Positions 54,756-63,817 of a stretch of 64,000 nucleotides of DNA are shown here, one piece after another. The notes below the pieces were generated by a model. The model ran no database searches, was not told the DNA's origin, and was given only the letters and a program-made list of their open reading frames with translations. The DNA comes from Salinimicrobium marinum (lineage in GTDB: Bacteria > Bacteroidota > Bacteroidia > Flavobacteriales > Flavobacteriaceae). Every line of letters begins with the position of its first letter. Position 1 is the first letter of the stretch. The translations under genes were made by a program, and so were the position numbers. Location of the stretch: the NCBI RefSeq assembly GCF_014651535.1, contig NZ_BMXB01000006.1:62001-126000 (forward strand), given 5' to 3'.

Positions 54756-55613
54756 TTACTTTCTTTTTAAATGTAACACAAGCACAGGTACCATAGAGTC
54801 ATAGCCAATCTCCTTGACCAGAGGTTGCAGGAAGAGGTTGTAGAAGAAATTGTGCTTTTTATTGATAATAGCCAGCATATGACTTTCTCTACTGGCAATA
54901 AAAGAATTGATGCCTTCAGCTATTTTTTTATGTGCAAGGGAATGGAAACTGTGATCTACATCTTCCAGAATATCTTCCAGCATTCCTTTATTCACTTCCT
55001 GTTCTGCAGTCATCTTATCGGTGTTTTGAATATGTAACACCCTAATAGCTGCATTATATAATCTTGCGGTATTGATAAGGTCCTTAAGTTCCCGTCTCTT
55101 GTAAAAGGTTTGATAATTGGTGGCGAAAACAATTTCCTTTTTCTCACCATCAATAAAGCTGGCATTTTCGGGGATTATCAGGGTAGGGCAGCAATAAAGA
55201 TTTTCCATAACATCTACTGCGGTACTACCATAAATTTTTTGGATAGGATTATTTTCTCCCTTTGTACCCATTACGATCATCTCGATATCTTTGTTTCTTA
55301 CCGCTTCACGAATTGCTTCCAGGACAGAGTTATAGGTAGAGATCTTTTCAAACCGGTGCTGTGAATTTTCAGATCTGTGGGCAATACCTTCCATTAGGTC
55401 ATCCAGGCCGGTTTCAGATTTTTCTTTGGCCTTCAAATAGTTCGGATTATCGGGATTTGGCGCCATCAAAATATCTGTAGTAAGTTGGTAATTCTGATAT
55501 GCATTAAGCAGATAAAAGGTGCATTTTTCATCCTGGAACAAATTGAGGGCATAGCTTAATGCATTCCAGGCATTTTCAGAAAAGTCGGTCGGAATAAGGA
55601 TATTCTTTCTCAT
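54756..55613 (-). CDS. Universal stress protein, two-domain
   Basis: 285 residues. First USP module opens ILIPTDFSENAWNALSYALN and has the loop IVMGTKGENNPIQKIYGSTAV (about residues 118-138). The C-terminal half repeats the fold and ends in a DSMVPVLVLHL strand. It is transcribed in series with the two following USP genes (11-bp gap at 55613-55625), probably one operon read from 57406. Confidence 0.85.
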   Translation of the reverse strand: MRKNILIPTDFSENAWNALSYALNLFQDEKCTFYLLNAYQNYQLTTDILMAPNPDNPNYLKAKEKSETGLDDLMEGIAHRSENSQHRFEKISTYNSVLEAIREAVRNKDIEMIVMGTKGENNPIQKIYGSTAVDVMENLYCCPTLIIPENASFIDGEKKEIVFATNYQTFYKRRELKDLINTARLYNAAIRVLHIQNTDKMTAEQEVNKGMLEDILEDVDHSFHSLAHKKIAEGINSFIASRESHMLAIINKKHNFFYNLFLQPLVKEIGYDSMVPVLVLHLKRK

Positions 55614-55624
55614 GATAGTAAGAA

Positions 55625-56541
55625 TTAAATTATAGAATCTTTTGGATAGGATGAGTGAAAATTTTGGTTGGTGTCTACACCATTATGTGCAGTTGTAGCT
55701 TTTCCGGTGGGAGGAAGAACTAAAAATGGTATTTTAATATGAAATCCTATTTGGTTGACTACAGGCCTGAAAAACAGATTTTCGAAAAACGAATGCTTGT
55801 TATTTACCATTACCAGTAAATCTACCAGATGATCTTCCTGAAATTTGTTCACGGCTTCGGGCACGCTTTTTTCTGATATACTATGGAACCTAAAATCTTC
55901 AGCTTTAAAATATTCCCTCAGAAAACATTTTTGCTGCATTTGAAATTCACTTAAAGAAATTCCAAAATCTACATTCAGAATATCCAGTCTGCAGGTTTTT
56001 TGATGTAAAATTTCCCGTACTATTTGCAACGGATTTTTAGAAAAATCTGTTCCGAAATCTGAAGGAAAAAGTAGGGTCTTGGGAGTTTTATATACATATT
56101 GAGAAGGAATGGCCAGCAAGGGGCAGGTAACTTTTTGCATGGCATATACAGTATTGCTCCCAAAAAGAATTTCTTTTGCTCCAGTAGCGCCTTTTGTACC
56201 CATCACCACAAGGTCCATGTTCTTTTGGGCCACTTGTTCTTTAATTTCTTCGCTAAGATTATTGAAAGAAGAAATGGTTACAATTGGTGTCTGGAATTAT
56301 TGATCTTTTTGGTGATCCTGGTTTTTAAACGTTCCAGGTTTTGCTCCGAATTGCTCTTGTAAGATTCAGTGAGATCGGGCGAAGAGTAACTGTTGAGCAT
56401 GTATTCCGAATCATATATCACAGGAGTATAAGTGTTCAGTAAAAAGAAAGTACAGTCTTCCTCTGCAAAAAAATTAAGTGCGTAGTTGAGAGCATTAGAG
56501 GCATTCTGAGAAAAATCCGTGGGTATAAGTATCCTTTTCAT
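55625..56541 (-). pseudogene. Universal stress protein with a single-base frameshift
   Basis: Two frames together form one USP gene. The first part (56541 to 56278, 87 codons) opens MKRILIPTDFSQNASNALNY and ends at a stop in NNSRHQL*. The second part (reading from about 56290 to 55625) continues ...TISSFNNLSEEIKEQVAQKN and MDLVVMGTKGATG, matching the neighbouring USPs in position. Adding one base near 56278 (ttg-taa to ttg-gta-acc) restores a single 305-residue protein. Either a genuine frameshift or a sequencing error. A GTG at 56233 could start the second half alone. Confidence 0.82.
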
Positions 56542-56545
56542 CTTT

Positions 56546-57406
56546 CTAGTTATTTTCAGTGATTCGGCTGAAATTCTGAAGCACCATAAAAGGCACTTTG
56601 GGGTTCAGACTTATTTTATCTATGGTAGAAGGCGCCAGTATGGTTTCAAGATATGTCTGCCGGGAATTCACCATCACCAGCAGGTCTATCTGGTATTGAT
56701 CAATGAATTTATTAATGGCGTCCTCTTTGGAAAAAGCATCACGGCCGTGACTTTCAAGCCTAATTTCATGAAATGCATCTTCCATAAACAATTTATTATC
56801 TCTTTGACGTAATGAGCTAATGGGAAATTTAGAAATATGGAGAAGATGGATCTTTGCACAAAATTTTCTTGCGATCTCCCCAACCAGTTTTAATTCTCTT
56901 CGTTGATACGGTAATAGGAAGTTTGTGGGAAAGAGAATATTTTCGGGAGTCTTGAATTCATAATTTTCCGGAATGCATAGTACAGGACTTTGGACATATT
57001 TTATTACCTGTAGCGTATTGCTGCCAAAAGTTATTTTTCGGTCATTGGTTTTTCCGCGGGTGCCCATCACAGCTACATCTGCATTCTCTTTGTTGATGAG
57101 ATCATTTACCTCGTCTACGAGCAGTCCGAAGGAGGAGACCAGTTTATAAGTGTGTTTGGGGTTTGGAGAGAGTGCTGTGATCTTTTTCCTTATCTTTTCA
57201 AGTTGCAGGTTAGATGCTTCCATTATATCTTTTTTGATGCTTTTGAAAGCATCTTCAGTAAGATCTTTTTCATCCTTGTAAATTTCTTCGGCATATGCAT
57301 GCAAGAGGAGAAATTCCGATTGTTCATACTTGAACAATTCAGAAGCATACCTTAGTGCATTGAAGGCATTTTCTGAAAAATCTGTGGGTACTACTATCTT
57401 TCTCAT
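56546..57406 (-). CDS. Universal stress protein, two-domain
   Basis: About 286 residues from Met at 57406, where homology begins (MRKIVVPTDFSENAFNALRY); six codons of open frame lie upstream to 57424. ATP loop VMGTRGKTNDRKITFGSNTL (about residues 113-132). First gene of a three-USP series; a perfect palindrome tatacatt-a-aatgtata lies 12 bp before the start, a possible regulator site. Gap to the next gene is 4 bp. Confidence 0.85.
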   Translation of the reverse strand: MRKIVVPTDFSENAFNALRYASELFKYEQSEFLLLHAYAEEIYKDEKDLTEDAFKSIKKDIMEASNLQLEKIRKKITALSPNPKHTYKLVSSFGLLVDEVNDLINKENADVAVMGTRGKTNDRKITFGSNTLQVIKYVQSPVLCIPENYEFKTPENILFPTNFLLPYQRRELKLVGEIARKFCAKIHLLHISKFPISSLRQRDNKLFMEDAFHEIRLESHGRDAFSKEDAINKFIDQYQIDLLVMVNSRQTYLETILAPSTIDKISLNPKVPFMVLQNFSRITENN

Positions 57407-57417
57407 GATCCTGAAAC

Positions 57418-57434
57418 TATACATTAAATGTATA
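57418..57434. promoter_or_regulatory. Perfect 17-bp palindrome before the USP operon
   Basis: tatacatt-a-aatgtata, ending 12 bp upstream of the start at 57406; function inferred from position only. Confidence 0.4.
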
Positions 57435-57797
57435 TCGATTTCTCTCCTGAAACTATGACGCTTATCAGTTTAAGAAAATATTTTGGAAGAATGCCTGAGA
57501 GCTTTTTTGAGAAGTAGAATGAAAAGGAGATTTTTTCTTCTGAAGTTAAATCCACATGTCCTCTTTGAGCTGAAAGATTCAGGGACTGAGCAGCTATATC
57601 GATTTCGTAAACTGCTCATTAGAGGAGCGTTGTAAAGATTTTCTTCAGAAAATGACTTTTCCGGAAGAAAAATAAGGAACGAACGCTGTCGAAATTTATT
57701 TTGTGCTTTCTGTTTTTGCTTTAAAGTGTTTAAAATCAATAATATAAATGTTGTAAAAATATTTTTGACTGTATGTTTTTTGAATAGGGGAATCACA

Positions 57798-57805
57798 TAC
57801 ATTTG
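57798..57805 (+). promoter_or_regulatory. -7 box (TACATTTG) of the acidic lipoprotein gene
   Basis: Exact TAnnTTTG with TTTG at 57779-57782 (15-bp spacer, slightly short); start codon at 57837. Confidence 0.5.
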
Positions 57806-57836
57806 GCGAACAAAATCAATTAATAATAATTTTAAA

Positions 57837-58067
57837 ATGAAAAAATCATTTTTGACTCTTGCAGTTTTCGCATTAGTTTTAAGTTTTACTTCTTGTAAAG
57901 AAACTCCAGCTGAATCTACTGAGGAAGTGGAAGTTATTGAAGGAACAGAGGTTGAAGAAACCGAAGTTGAAGAAGTTCCTGTGGAAGCAGAAACTCCTGC
58001 AGAAGTAGATTCACTTTCAACTCAGGAAGTAGCAGAAGATGAAATAAATGAAACTCCTGTAATCTAA
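57837..58067 (+). CDS. Small acidic lipoprotein
   Basis: 76 residues from Met at 57837: MKKSFLTLAVFALVLSFTSC is a lipoprotein signal (lipobox FTSC), followed by about 55 residues composed mainly of Glu, Val, Thr, Pro and Ser (repeated VEE/EVE units). It looks unstructured. No family recognised. The frame is open upstream to 57726, but that would include the promoter and lacks a signal. A terminator follows at 58092. Confidence 0.75.
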   Translation: MKKSFLTLAVFALVLSFTSCKETPAESTEEVEVIEGTEVEETEVEEVPVEAETPAEVDSLSTQEVAEDEINETPVI

Positions 58068-58091
58068 TTCAGGATCTTTCGAGATATTTTG

Positions 58092-58117
58092 AACCCGGCC
58101 TAACAGCCGGGTTTTTA
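58092..58117 (+). terminator. Terminator after the acidic lipoprotein
   Basis: Arms aacccggc (58092-58099) and gccgggtt (58106-58113) followed by T residues. Confidence 0.88.
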
Positions 58118-58206
58118 TTTTTAAAATAATTTCCTGATCATCTTTTGATTATCTCGAAATGTGCTGGAATTGTTCCGTAGCTTCTATATTTGTGAAAAAT
58201 ATCAAT

Positions 58207-59295
58207 ATGTGGCAGGAGGCAATCACAGCTGTACAATCGAATAACGAAAGCTGGATAACACAACATAGACGGCATTTCATTAAATTTTTCCGGGAACAGA
58301 ATATAAAGCCTAAAGGCAAGCTCAATAAAACTGCCCTACAGGAACATTACAACACCCGACTTTTTAAAATGTATCTTCCGAAAGCTTTGGGAGGCCTTGA
58401 ATTGCCGCTTCATATTGGCAGCCGCTGGATCGAAAATGCCTCCACTCTCGATAGTAATTGGGGCTGGTTATTGGCTATAGGTACCGGCGGTGCCTATTTT
58501 GCCGATTATATGCCTTCAACAATTGCGGAAAAATTCTTTCTTCCAGAGGAAGCACTGGTAGCCGGTAGCGGAAAACCAGACGGAAAAGCAGTTAATAGGA
58601 ATAATGGCTTTAAAGTGGTATCGGGAACCTGGAGTTACTGCAGCGGAGCAGAGCAGGCTTCACTTTTTACGGCTGTGGTGCCTGCAGAACAAGGAAATCT
58701 GGCTGTCATTTTACCTGTGGATAAGGTAGAAATTATCAGGGACTGGAATGCTATTGGGCTTCCTCTAACCTGCAGCCATACCATTGTTGCCAAAGAGATC
58801 ACGGTTTCTGAAGAATACTTTTTTGACCTGACTCAAACTCCACGTAAATCCACGTATCCTTTAGCCACCTATCCTTTCCTGCTGTTCGCACGGGCTTGTT
58901 TTGTTCCTGTCCTGATTGGGATAAGTCTTTCCTTCTGGAAAGAAGTAGAATCTTTACTGATAGAAAAAGAGACGGTATGGAAGAAATATCAACCGGAGCG
59001 GTATAAGTATGTTAAGGAAAGGATGGAAGATTTTGCTTCCAGGGTTCTGGAGCTTAAAGAAGATTTTTACAGTACTCTGGAAGAAAGCTGGAAGGAACAT
59101 CAGTCCGGAGGGGATCTTCAAGAAAAGGAGCTTTCAGAAAAAAGCTTTGAAATTGCAGATCATTGCTATCGTTCATCTGCAGAGATTTTACCGGTTCTGG
59201 GAATGAATGTTCTGGATCAAACCCATCCTATCCAGTTGCTTTGGCAGGATTTGCAAACGGCAGGACAACATGCTGTTTTTCAAAATTATGTGTAG
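58207..59295 (+). CDS. Acyl-CoA dehydrogenase-fold flavoprotein
   Basis: About 362 residues from Met 58207 (MWQEAITAVQ); 16 codons of open frame upstream look non-family. The fold is that of acyl-CoA dehydrogenases or the related flavin monooxygenases: YLPKALGGLELPLHIG in the N-terminal helical domain, NGFKVVSGTWSYCSGA in the beta domain and NAIGLPLTCSHTIV. The catalytic Glu of true acyl-CoA dehydrogenases is not evident, so oxidation of acyl-CoA should not be assumed. Confidence 0.78.
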   Translation: MWQEAITAVQSNNESWITQHRRHFIKFFREQNIKPKGKLNKTALQEHYNTRLFKMYLPKALGGLELPLHIGSRWIENASTLDSNWGWLLAIGTGGAYFADYMPSTIAEKFFLPEEALVAGSGKPDGKAVNRNNGFKVVSGTWSYCSGAEQASLFTAVVPAEQGNLAVILPVDKVEIIRDWNAIGLPLTCSHTIVAKEITVSEEYFFDLTQTPRKSTYPLATYPFLLFARACFVPVLIGISLSFWKEVESLLIEKETVWKKYQPERYKYVKERMEDFASRVLELKEDFYSTLEESWKEHQSGGDLQEKELSEKSFEIADHCYRSSAEILPVLGMNVLDQTHPIQLLWQDLQTAGQHAVFQNYV

Positions 59296-59486
59296 ATTTT
59301 ATTCCGTAAATATTGTTCTTTTTTTAAAATTCACCATTTCTGGGTATTGTCTCTTTTGTAAGCATCCATTATATTTAATTCAGGAAGTTGATCAAAAGTT
59401 TTTTCAGACTTTGAAAGTATGAGGATAACCGGCTGGTCAATGGAAAATAAAAAATCGGGGAAGTAGGGGGCCCCGATTTTTTTATT

Positions 59487-60143
59487 TTATATAAGATCGT
59501 AAGCATGCGCATATTCAGTAAATTCATATACTGAAGAAATTCCCAGCTTTTGTTTTATAAGTTTCCTGTGGGTATTCACTGTATCTACTGAAATGCATAA
59601 TTCTTCTGAAATTTCTGCCGAACTTTTACCCAGTGCAACCAGGCGCAATACCTCTTTAGCACGTTTTCCAAGGGCCATAAATTTATCCAGATTTTTCTTG
59701 TAAAATTCATTTTCTGCCAGAAATCGTTCTGCCTTGTTAGGAATATGTTTCATTTGACCTATTGGGAAAGCGACGGTAACCATATGTGTTGGATTTTGTT
59801 GCTCATCCTGATGAAATATTCTTGTAGAAGATATGTGCCATACCCATTCCTTACGCTCGTATATTCTTACCTGTTGAAAGAAAGTAAAGGTTTCTTCAGG
59901 ATCATTGTTACGGAGCAGTTTTTTAATCTTTTCAATATAGTCTTCCATGTCTTCATTATTGAAAAACCGCTCGTGGTATTCGGGACCCATTTCCCTTAAT
60001 TCGTGCAGGCTTACGTCAAGCTGCTTTAGGCCTTTGGAAGACATATATAAAGTTTGAAAATCGGGAAGCCTGTGAACGATCACAACGCCTGGCATTAGCT
60101 CGGCACCCGGTGTAAACTGTTTTAACTTTTCTTCAATGGTCAC
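59487..60143 (-). CDS. LuxR-type transcriptional regulator with PAS-like sensor domain
   Basis: 218 residues. N-terminal part (about residues 20-130) resembles a PAS fold (VIVHRLPDFQTLYMSSKGL, EEFLEW-like aromatic residues in KEWVWHISSTRIF). C-terminal LuxR winged helix VLRLVALGKSSAEISEEL and DTVNTHRKLIKQKLG (about residues 163-199). No receiver domain. It is separated from neighbours by a terminator-like hairpin on its 3' side. Confidence 0.85.
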   Translation of the reverse strand: MTIEEKLKQFTPGAELMPGVVIVHRLPDFQTLYMSSKGLKQLDVSLHELREMGPEYHERFFNNEDMEDYIEKIKKLLRNNDPEETFTFFQQVRIYERKEWVWHISSTRIFHQDEQQNPTHMVTVAFPIGQMKHIPNKAERFLAENEFYKKNLDKFMALGKRAKEVLRLVALGKSSAEISEELCISVDTVNTHRKLIKQKLGISSVYEFTEYAHAYDLI

Positions 60144-60600
60144 TTTTGGTCATCATTAAGATTGGTATAGTTTTTTACTCTGTTATTCCGGGTTGCCATT
60201 TTATCAAGAAGGGCTGCTTGTATGAATACCTGTTTCGCAAGATATTCCCATTGTTCCTAAATTTTTTCACATTAGATCATCGGAACCTATTCAATAATAA
60301 GGCAGTTTGTCTAATTTACTTAAAAATATGCATTTATCGAAATAATATAATATTCCACTTGATAACCTCGTTGCTGATTCTTCATTTTATGGCAGGTGCA
60401 AGTATTCCGAACTTGTGGAGATACGGGAGCGATAGGGGGAATGTGCCTGGCAGCGGCAGGTAGCTTTGAAAAGAGCAATAGAAAATTGGTAAGAATAAAA
60501 AAAGGCTGTCAAAAAATACTTTTTACCTAAACCTGAAGTAATTTCAGAATGATGATCTTAAAGCTTTCCGGACAGCCTTCCTTATTGGATGATGACTTAT
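60144..60600. other. 457-bp gap upstream of the LuxR-type gene
   Basis: Only the inverted repeat at 60499-60582 is recognised; a 105-codon plus-strand frame at 60146 is judged non-coding. Confidence 0.5.
60499..60582. repeat. Copy of the aggctgtc inverted repeat
   Basis: Arms aaggctgtc (60502-60510) and gacagcctt (60571-60579); internal acctgaag...ttcagaatgatga resembles the core of the 23934 copy. It lies past the stop of the 60601-61149 gene. Confidence 0.7.
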
Positions 60601-61149
60601 TTAGTAATATTGCTGCGCTTCATCTTCTTCACATTTACATCGGGTAGAAAGAAGGTATGTAGCTATACCCGCTGTCACTCCTATGACTGCGGCAGTTTTA
60701 ATCAGGAAGTTTTTTCGGTTGTATTTCCACTCTGCATTCCAGCCACGTTCCGCGAAAAGGTTTGGAATATGTCCGCGTTTCAGATCTTCTGCAATTCCTT
60801 CCAGTTCACCAATTCTGTCGGCCATTACTAAAGGAAGCCAGCGACCATAGCTGTTCTCGCTGTACTTAAAGGCCACACGACGTATCATGCCGCTAAGACC
60901 TTTGGGTGGGACTGAGGTGCCGAATACTGAAGTAATATTTGGTCTTTCTACAGATTTAAGGACTTCTATATTGATCTCCTGTTGTGGAGGTCTGTCCCAG
61001 GTATAACCATCGGTTTCTTCATCTGTCCTTTTCTTCATGGGATAGGTAGGATCGTTCTTTGGATCTGCATCGATCCCCCATCCTTTTATATGGCTGTGAT
61101 CACCGCCTTTTTTATATCTAAAATTGGCGGGGTTTGTTTCATCTGTCAT
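60601..61149 (-). CDS. Conserved protein with C-terminal membrane segment
   Basis: 182 residues. N-terminal region is polar with motif RYKKGGDHSHIKGWGIDADP (about residues 11-30) and NDPTYPMKKR; a single hydrophobic helix (IKTAAVIGVTAGIATYLL, about residues 150-167) is followed by a Cys-containing tail. Unknown function. It follows the zinc dehydrogenase gene by 47 bp on the same strand, and looks like its partner. Confidence 0.72.
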   Translation of the reverse strand: MTDETNPANFRYKKGGDHSHIKGWGIDADPKNDPTYPMKKRTDEETDGYTWDRPPQQEINIEVLKSVERPNITSVFGTSVPPKGLSGMIRRVAFKYSENSYGRWLPLVMADRIGELEGIAEDLKRGHIPNLFAERGWNAEWKYNRKNFLIKTAAVIGVTAGIATYLLSTRCKCEEDEAQQYY

Positions 61150-61196
61150 AATATGTAATATTTTAAAATTTTTATTGCCTTCTCAGTTTCTTCAGG

Positions 61197-62348
61197 TTAA
61201 GCTGAAGGTGGGATCAAAACAGGTTTAATACAGTTATCCAGTTTTGTGGACATGATATGATATCCTTCGGCAACTTCCTCCAACGGAATGCGATGCGTGA
61301 TCAAGGGCTTAGGATCTATAATACCATTTTTCACATGCTCAATGAGCTTTGGCAGCTGCTTCTTCACTGCTGCCTGATTGGCCCGAATGGTAATTCCTTT
61401 GTTAACTACATTTCCTATTGGAATCAAGGCATCTATTGGTCCGTAAACACCTACAATGGATACTATTCCACCTTTTTTAACCGAATTTATTGCCCAGTGC
61501 AGGGCAGTGGTAGATCCGCCTTGTAGCAGCATTTTTCGTCCCAGGAGGGTATTCATAGTATCTCCGGCAGCTTCACAACCTACGGCATCTATACAAACAT
61601 CGGCGCCCAGGGAATCGGTGATTTTTTTAATGAATACTACCGGATCTTCCAACGACTTGAAATTATACACTTCACATTGGGCATATTCTTTAACAAATTC
61701 CAGTCGGTAATCAAGTTGATCTATAACAATTACTCTTCCGGCACCAAATAGCCAGGCAGATTTTGCTGCCATGATCCCAATAGGTCCGGCACCAAAAACC
61801 ACTACGGTATCACCTTCCTGAATTCCTCCCATTTCTGCCGCCTGGTATCCCGTAGGAACCACATCGGTTAATAAGACTGCATCATCAAGATCCATCCATT
61901 CGGGAATTACAGTGGGGCCAACATCAGCGTAAGGTACACGTACGTATTCCGCCTGTCCGCCGTTGTATCCTCCAGCGGTATGGGAATATCCAAAAATCCC
62001 TCCCACAGCAGTAGCTTGTGAATTGGCTTCGTGGCAGTTTCCATATAATTCCTGTTTACAGAAAGCACATTTTCCGCAGGCAATATTAAAAGGCACCATC
62101 ACGGTATCGCCAACTTTTACGTTTTGAACGGAGGATCCCACTTCTACGATCTCTCCAATAAATTCATGGCCAAAAGTAGATCCTACTCTAGTATCGGGAA
62201 CGAGACCGTGATATAAGTGAAGATCAGAGCCACAGATGCAGGAACGCAGCACGCGTACAATGGCATCTTCGGGATGTTCTATTTCTGGATAAGGCTGGTC
62301 ATAATCGGCGCGGACTCGAAACGGACCGCGAAAGTTCATTGCTAACAT
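61197..62348 (-). CDS. Zinc-dependent alcohol dehydrogenase (formaldehyde-dehydrogenase-like group)
   Basis: 383 residues of the medium-chain family. Catalytic zinc Cys in SCICGSDLHLYHG (about residue 38), structural zinc CGKCAFCKQELYGNC (about residues 91-105), NAD site VVFGAGPIGIMAAKSA (about residue 183). The start is preceded by AAGGAG (about 62356). Substrates may be alcohols or formaldehyde adducts; not settled. It is the first gene of a two-gene unit. Confidence 0.88.
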   Translation of the reverse strand: MLAMNFRGPFRVRADYDQPYPEIEHPEDAIVRVLRSCICGSDLHLYHGLVPDTRVGSTFGHEFIGEIVEVGSSVQNVKVGDTVMVPFNIACGKCAFCKQELYGNCHEANSQATAVGGIFGYSHTAGGYNGGQAEYVRVPYADVGPTVIPEWMDLDDAVLLTDVVPTGYQAAEMGGIQEGDTVVVFGAGPIGIMAAKSAWLFGAGRVIVIDQLDYRLEFVKEYAQCEVYNFKSLEDPVVFIKKITDSLGADVCIDAVGCEAAGDTMNTLLGRKMLLQGGSTTALHWAINSVKKGGIVSIVGVYGPIDALIPIGNVVNKGITIRANQAAVKKQLPKLIEHVKNGIIDPKPLITHRIPLEEVAEGYHIMSTKLDNCIKPVLIPPSA

Positions 62349-62772
62349 AATTTTTCTCCTTTCAGTTTAAATGCATCAATTTTTTCAGTGAGTGGACATC
62401 GGCTATTGCATTGATTAGCTGATGCCTGTCCTTTAAAAATAAGCAAACCGATAGCCGATGAAAAGTTTTTAACGGAACTTTAATGTCAGGTAGAAGAGTA
62501 AGAGAAGAGGAAATTAGCGGGAAGACCGTTGGGAGTGGGGAAGAAAATTTAGAGAAAAATATTGTTGAACAGCTATTTTATTTAGAAGGAAAAATGGTTA
62601 AAATTTTTTCAATTCCTGGAAAAAAATACCTGATCATTTGCTATTGCTGGTATTGACTGCCTGGTTTAAATAACCAACTGGAAGTGCATTCTATTAAATG
62701 TACTAACGTCAATCTGAGGTGCAATTGATCAGGTGAAAGTTTAAATCCTTTGCGGGAGATAACAGACCAATA
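62349..62772. other. 424-bp leader region of the dehydrogenase gene
   Basis: It contains an inverted repeat catcggctat (62397-62406) and atagccgatg (62451-62460), plus a Shine-Dalgarno just before the gene. No coding frame is supported. Confidence 0.5.
62397..62460. promoter_or_regulatory. Inverted repeat in the leader of the dehydrogenase gene
   Basis: Perfect 10-bp arms (62397-62406 and 62451-62460) with a 44-bp gap, in the transcript leader of the minus-strand gene; could be a regulator site or a hairpin. Confidence 0.35.
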
Positions 62773-63117
62773 TCAGGATTTTTCTGCCACTCCTTTTACA
62801 CGTTCCGCAGTATCCGCTTTGGTAAGGGTAAGACGAATTGTACTGTCTTGCAGTGCTTCCAGGTCATGCGGCACATTTCCTTCCAGAAAAACAAGATCTC
62901 CTTTTTTAAGTTCATTGGATTCTCCTTTAATGCCAAACCGGATATGACCCTCAAAAATTTCAACTACGATAGGATAAGGAGTTTTATGCTCTTTCATTAC
63001 ATGTCCTTTTCGCATTGCTATTCTAATTTCCTTGCTGCTTTCGGTATCGAAAAGTACCTGTACCGCAGGTTTATTCTCATCGTATTGCAGATCATTTACT
63101 AAAGAGGCTTTTTTCAT
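62773..63117 (-). CDS. Small cupin-domain protein
   Basis: 114 residues. A single cupin barrel: GHVMKEHKTPYPIVVEIFEG (about residues 38-57, with His/Glu-type positions), GDLVFLEGNVPHDLEAL (about residues 72-88, second His). Small metal-binding cupins sense or convert small molecules; the role is unknown. It is alone, 424 bp before the dehydrogenase leader region. Confidence 0.82.
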   Translation of the reverse strand: MKKASLVNDLQYDENKPAVQVLFDTESSKEIRIAMRKGHVMKEHKTPYPIVVEIFEGHIRFGIKGESNELKKGDLVFLEGNVPHDLEALQDSTIRLTLTKADTAERVKGVAEKS

Positions 63118-63303
63118 AATTTTTTTTCATTTTTTTTCTGATTAGGATAAGAGTTTTAGCCTTATTAAAAATGTTTAATCAACTGAATAACTTTTGTCTT
63201 ATTATCCTTTTTCCTAATTTACTGAAAATTTATTGATTTTTGACGATTTTACGCGAACGGATCACGGATAGGAATGTACACCGGCACATTAGAAATTGCG
63301 ATA

Positions 63304-63687
63304 TTATTGCTCCGCCTGCCCTGTAAAATTCCGGAAGGTAACTATTACTCCCATTATTCGCTCATCCTGTTCGTCAAAGTAAGGTTGAACGATCAGTTTG
63401 CACAATTTTCCATTGGATGTATTTATGATCTTCTCCCTTGTTTTTTCTACAAGCAGCACACATCTGATGCTTTTGATGAGAGCGTTAAGTTTTATTTTAT
63501 TTTGTAAACCGAAAATACTCTTACCAATATCTTCCGAAGAAATAAGGAACAAATCTTCCGCGGGAGCGGTAAAACTTTTCAATGTCATTTTGGGATCAAT
63601 GTATAGTTGAGGTACTACTGATTTTGAAAAATAGTGTTCCAAAGCCTGATTACCAGCAATTATTTTATCCTGACTTAGAAGTGCCAT
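63304..63687 (-). CDS. Isolated PAS domain protein (PAS_10-like)
   Basis: 127 residues. PAS_10 pattern: YIDPKMTLKSFTAPAEDLF (about residues 30-48), SEDIGKSIFGLQNKI, and a closing IMGVIVTFRNFTGQ (about residues 110-123), as in the PAS domains of CheB/CheR-type proteins. There is no output domain, so it may be a free-standing sensor or a partner of another protein. It starts at 63687 and is single. Confidence 0.75.
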   Translation of the reverse strand: MALLSQDKIIAGNQALEHYFSKSVVPQLYIDPKMTLKSFTAPAEDLFLISSEDIGKSIFGLQNKIKLNALIKSIRCVLLVEKTREKIINTSNGKLCKLIVQPYFDEQDERIMGVIVTFRNFTGQAEQ

Positions 63688-63772
63688 ATTTTTTTGTTTT
63701 AAATATCTTTTAAGGGATAAATTCCGGTGCCGTATAATGAACCGAAATATATTTTTTAGTATGGGTAAAATT

Positions 63773-63801
63773 GGGCCTGCAGAACATTCTGCTACAGGCC
63801 C
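63773..63801. terminator. Hairpin at the end of the small basic gene
   Basis: Arms gggcctg (63773-63779) and caggccc (63795-63801) with an inner cagaa/ttctg pair; a weak T tract lies on the minus-strand side. Confidence 0.6.
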
Positions 63802-63817
63802 GGAAGTTTCGAGAATA

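Larger units (their letters stand above)
57407..57836. other. 430-bp divergent region
   Basis: It holds the palindrome at 57418-57434, a direct repeat cctgaaactat (57409-57419 and 57443-57453), an inverted repeat tgagcag/ctgctca (57587-57618) and the promoter of the small lipoprotein at its right end. A 110-codon minus-strand frame at 57470-57802 is judged non-coding. Confidence 0.5.

Noticed and set aside
57470-57802. 110-codon frame on the minus strand
   Set aside because: It overlaps the promoter and start region of the small lipoprotein, has no family features, and its composition looks like translated AT-rich intergenic DNA.
60146-60463. 105-codon frame in the gap before the LuxR-type gene
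   Set aside because: No signal, domain or ribosome site; rich in residues produced by AT-rich spacer.
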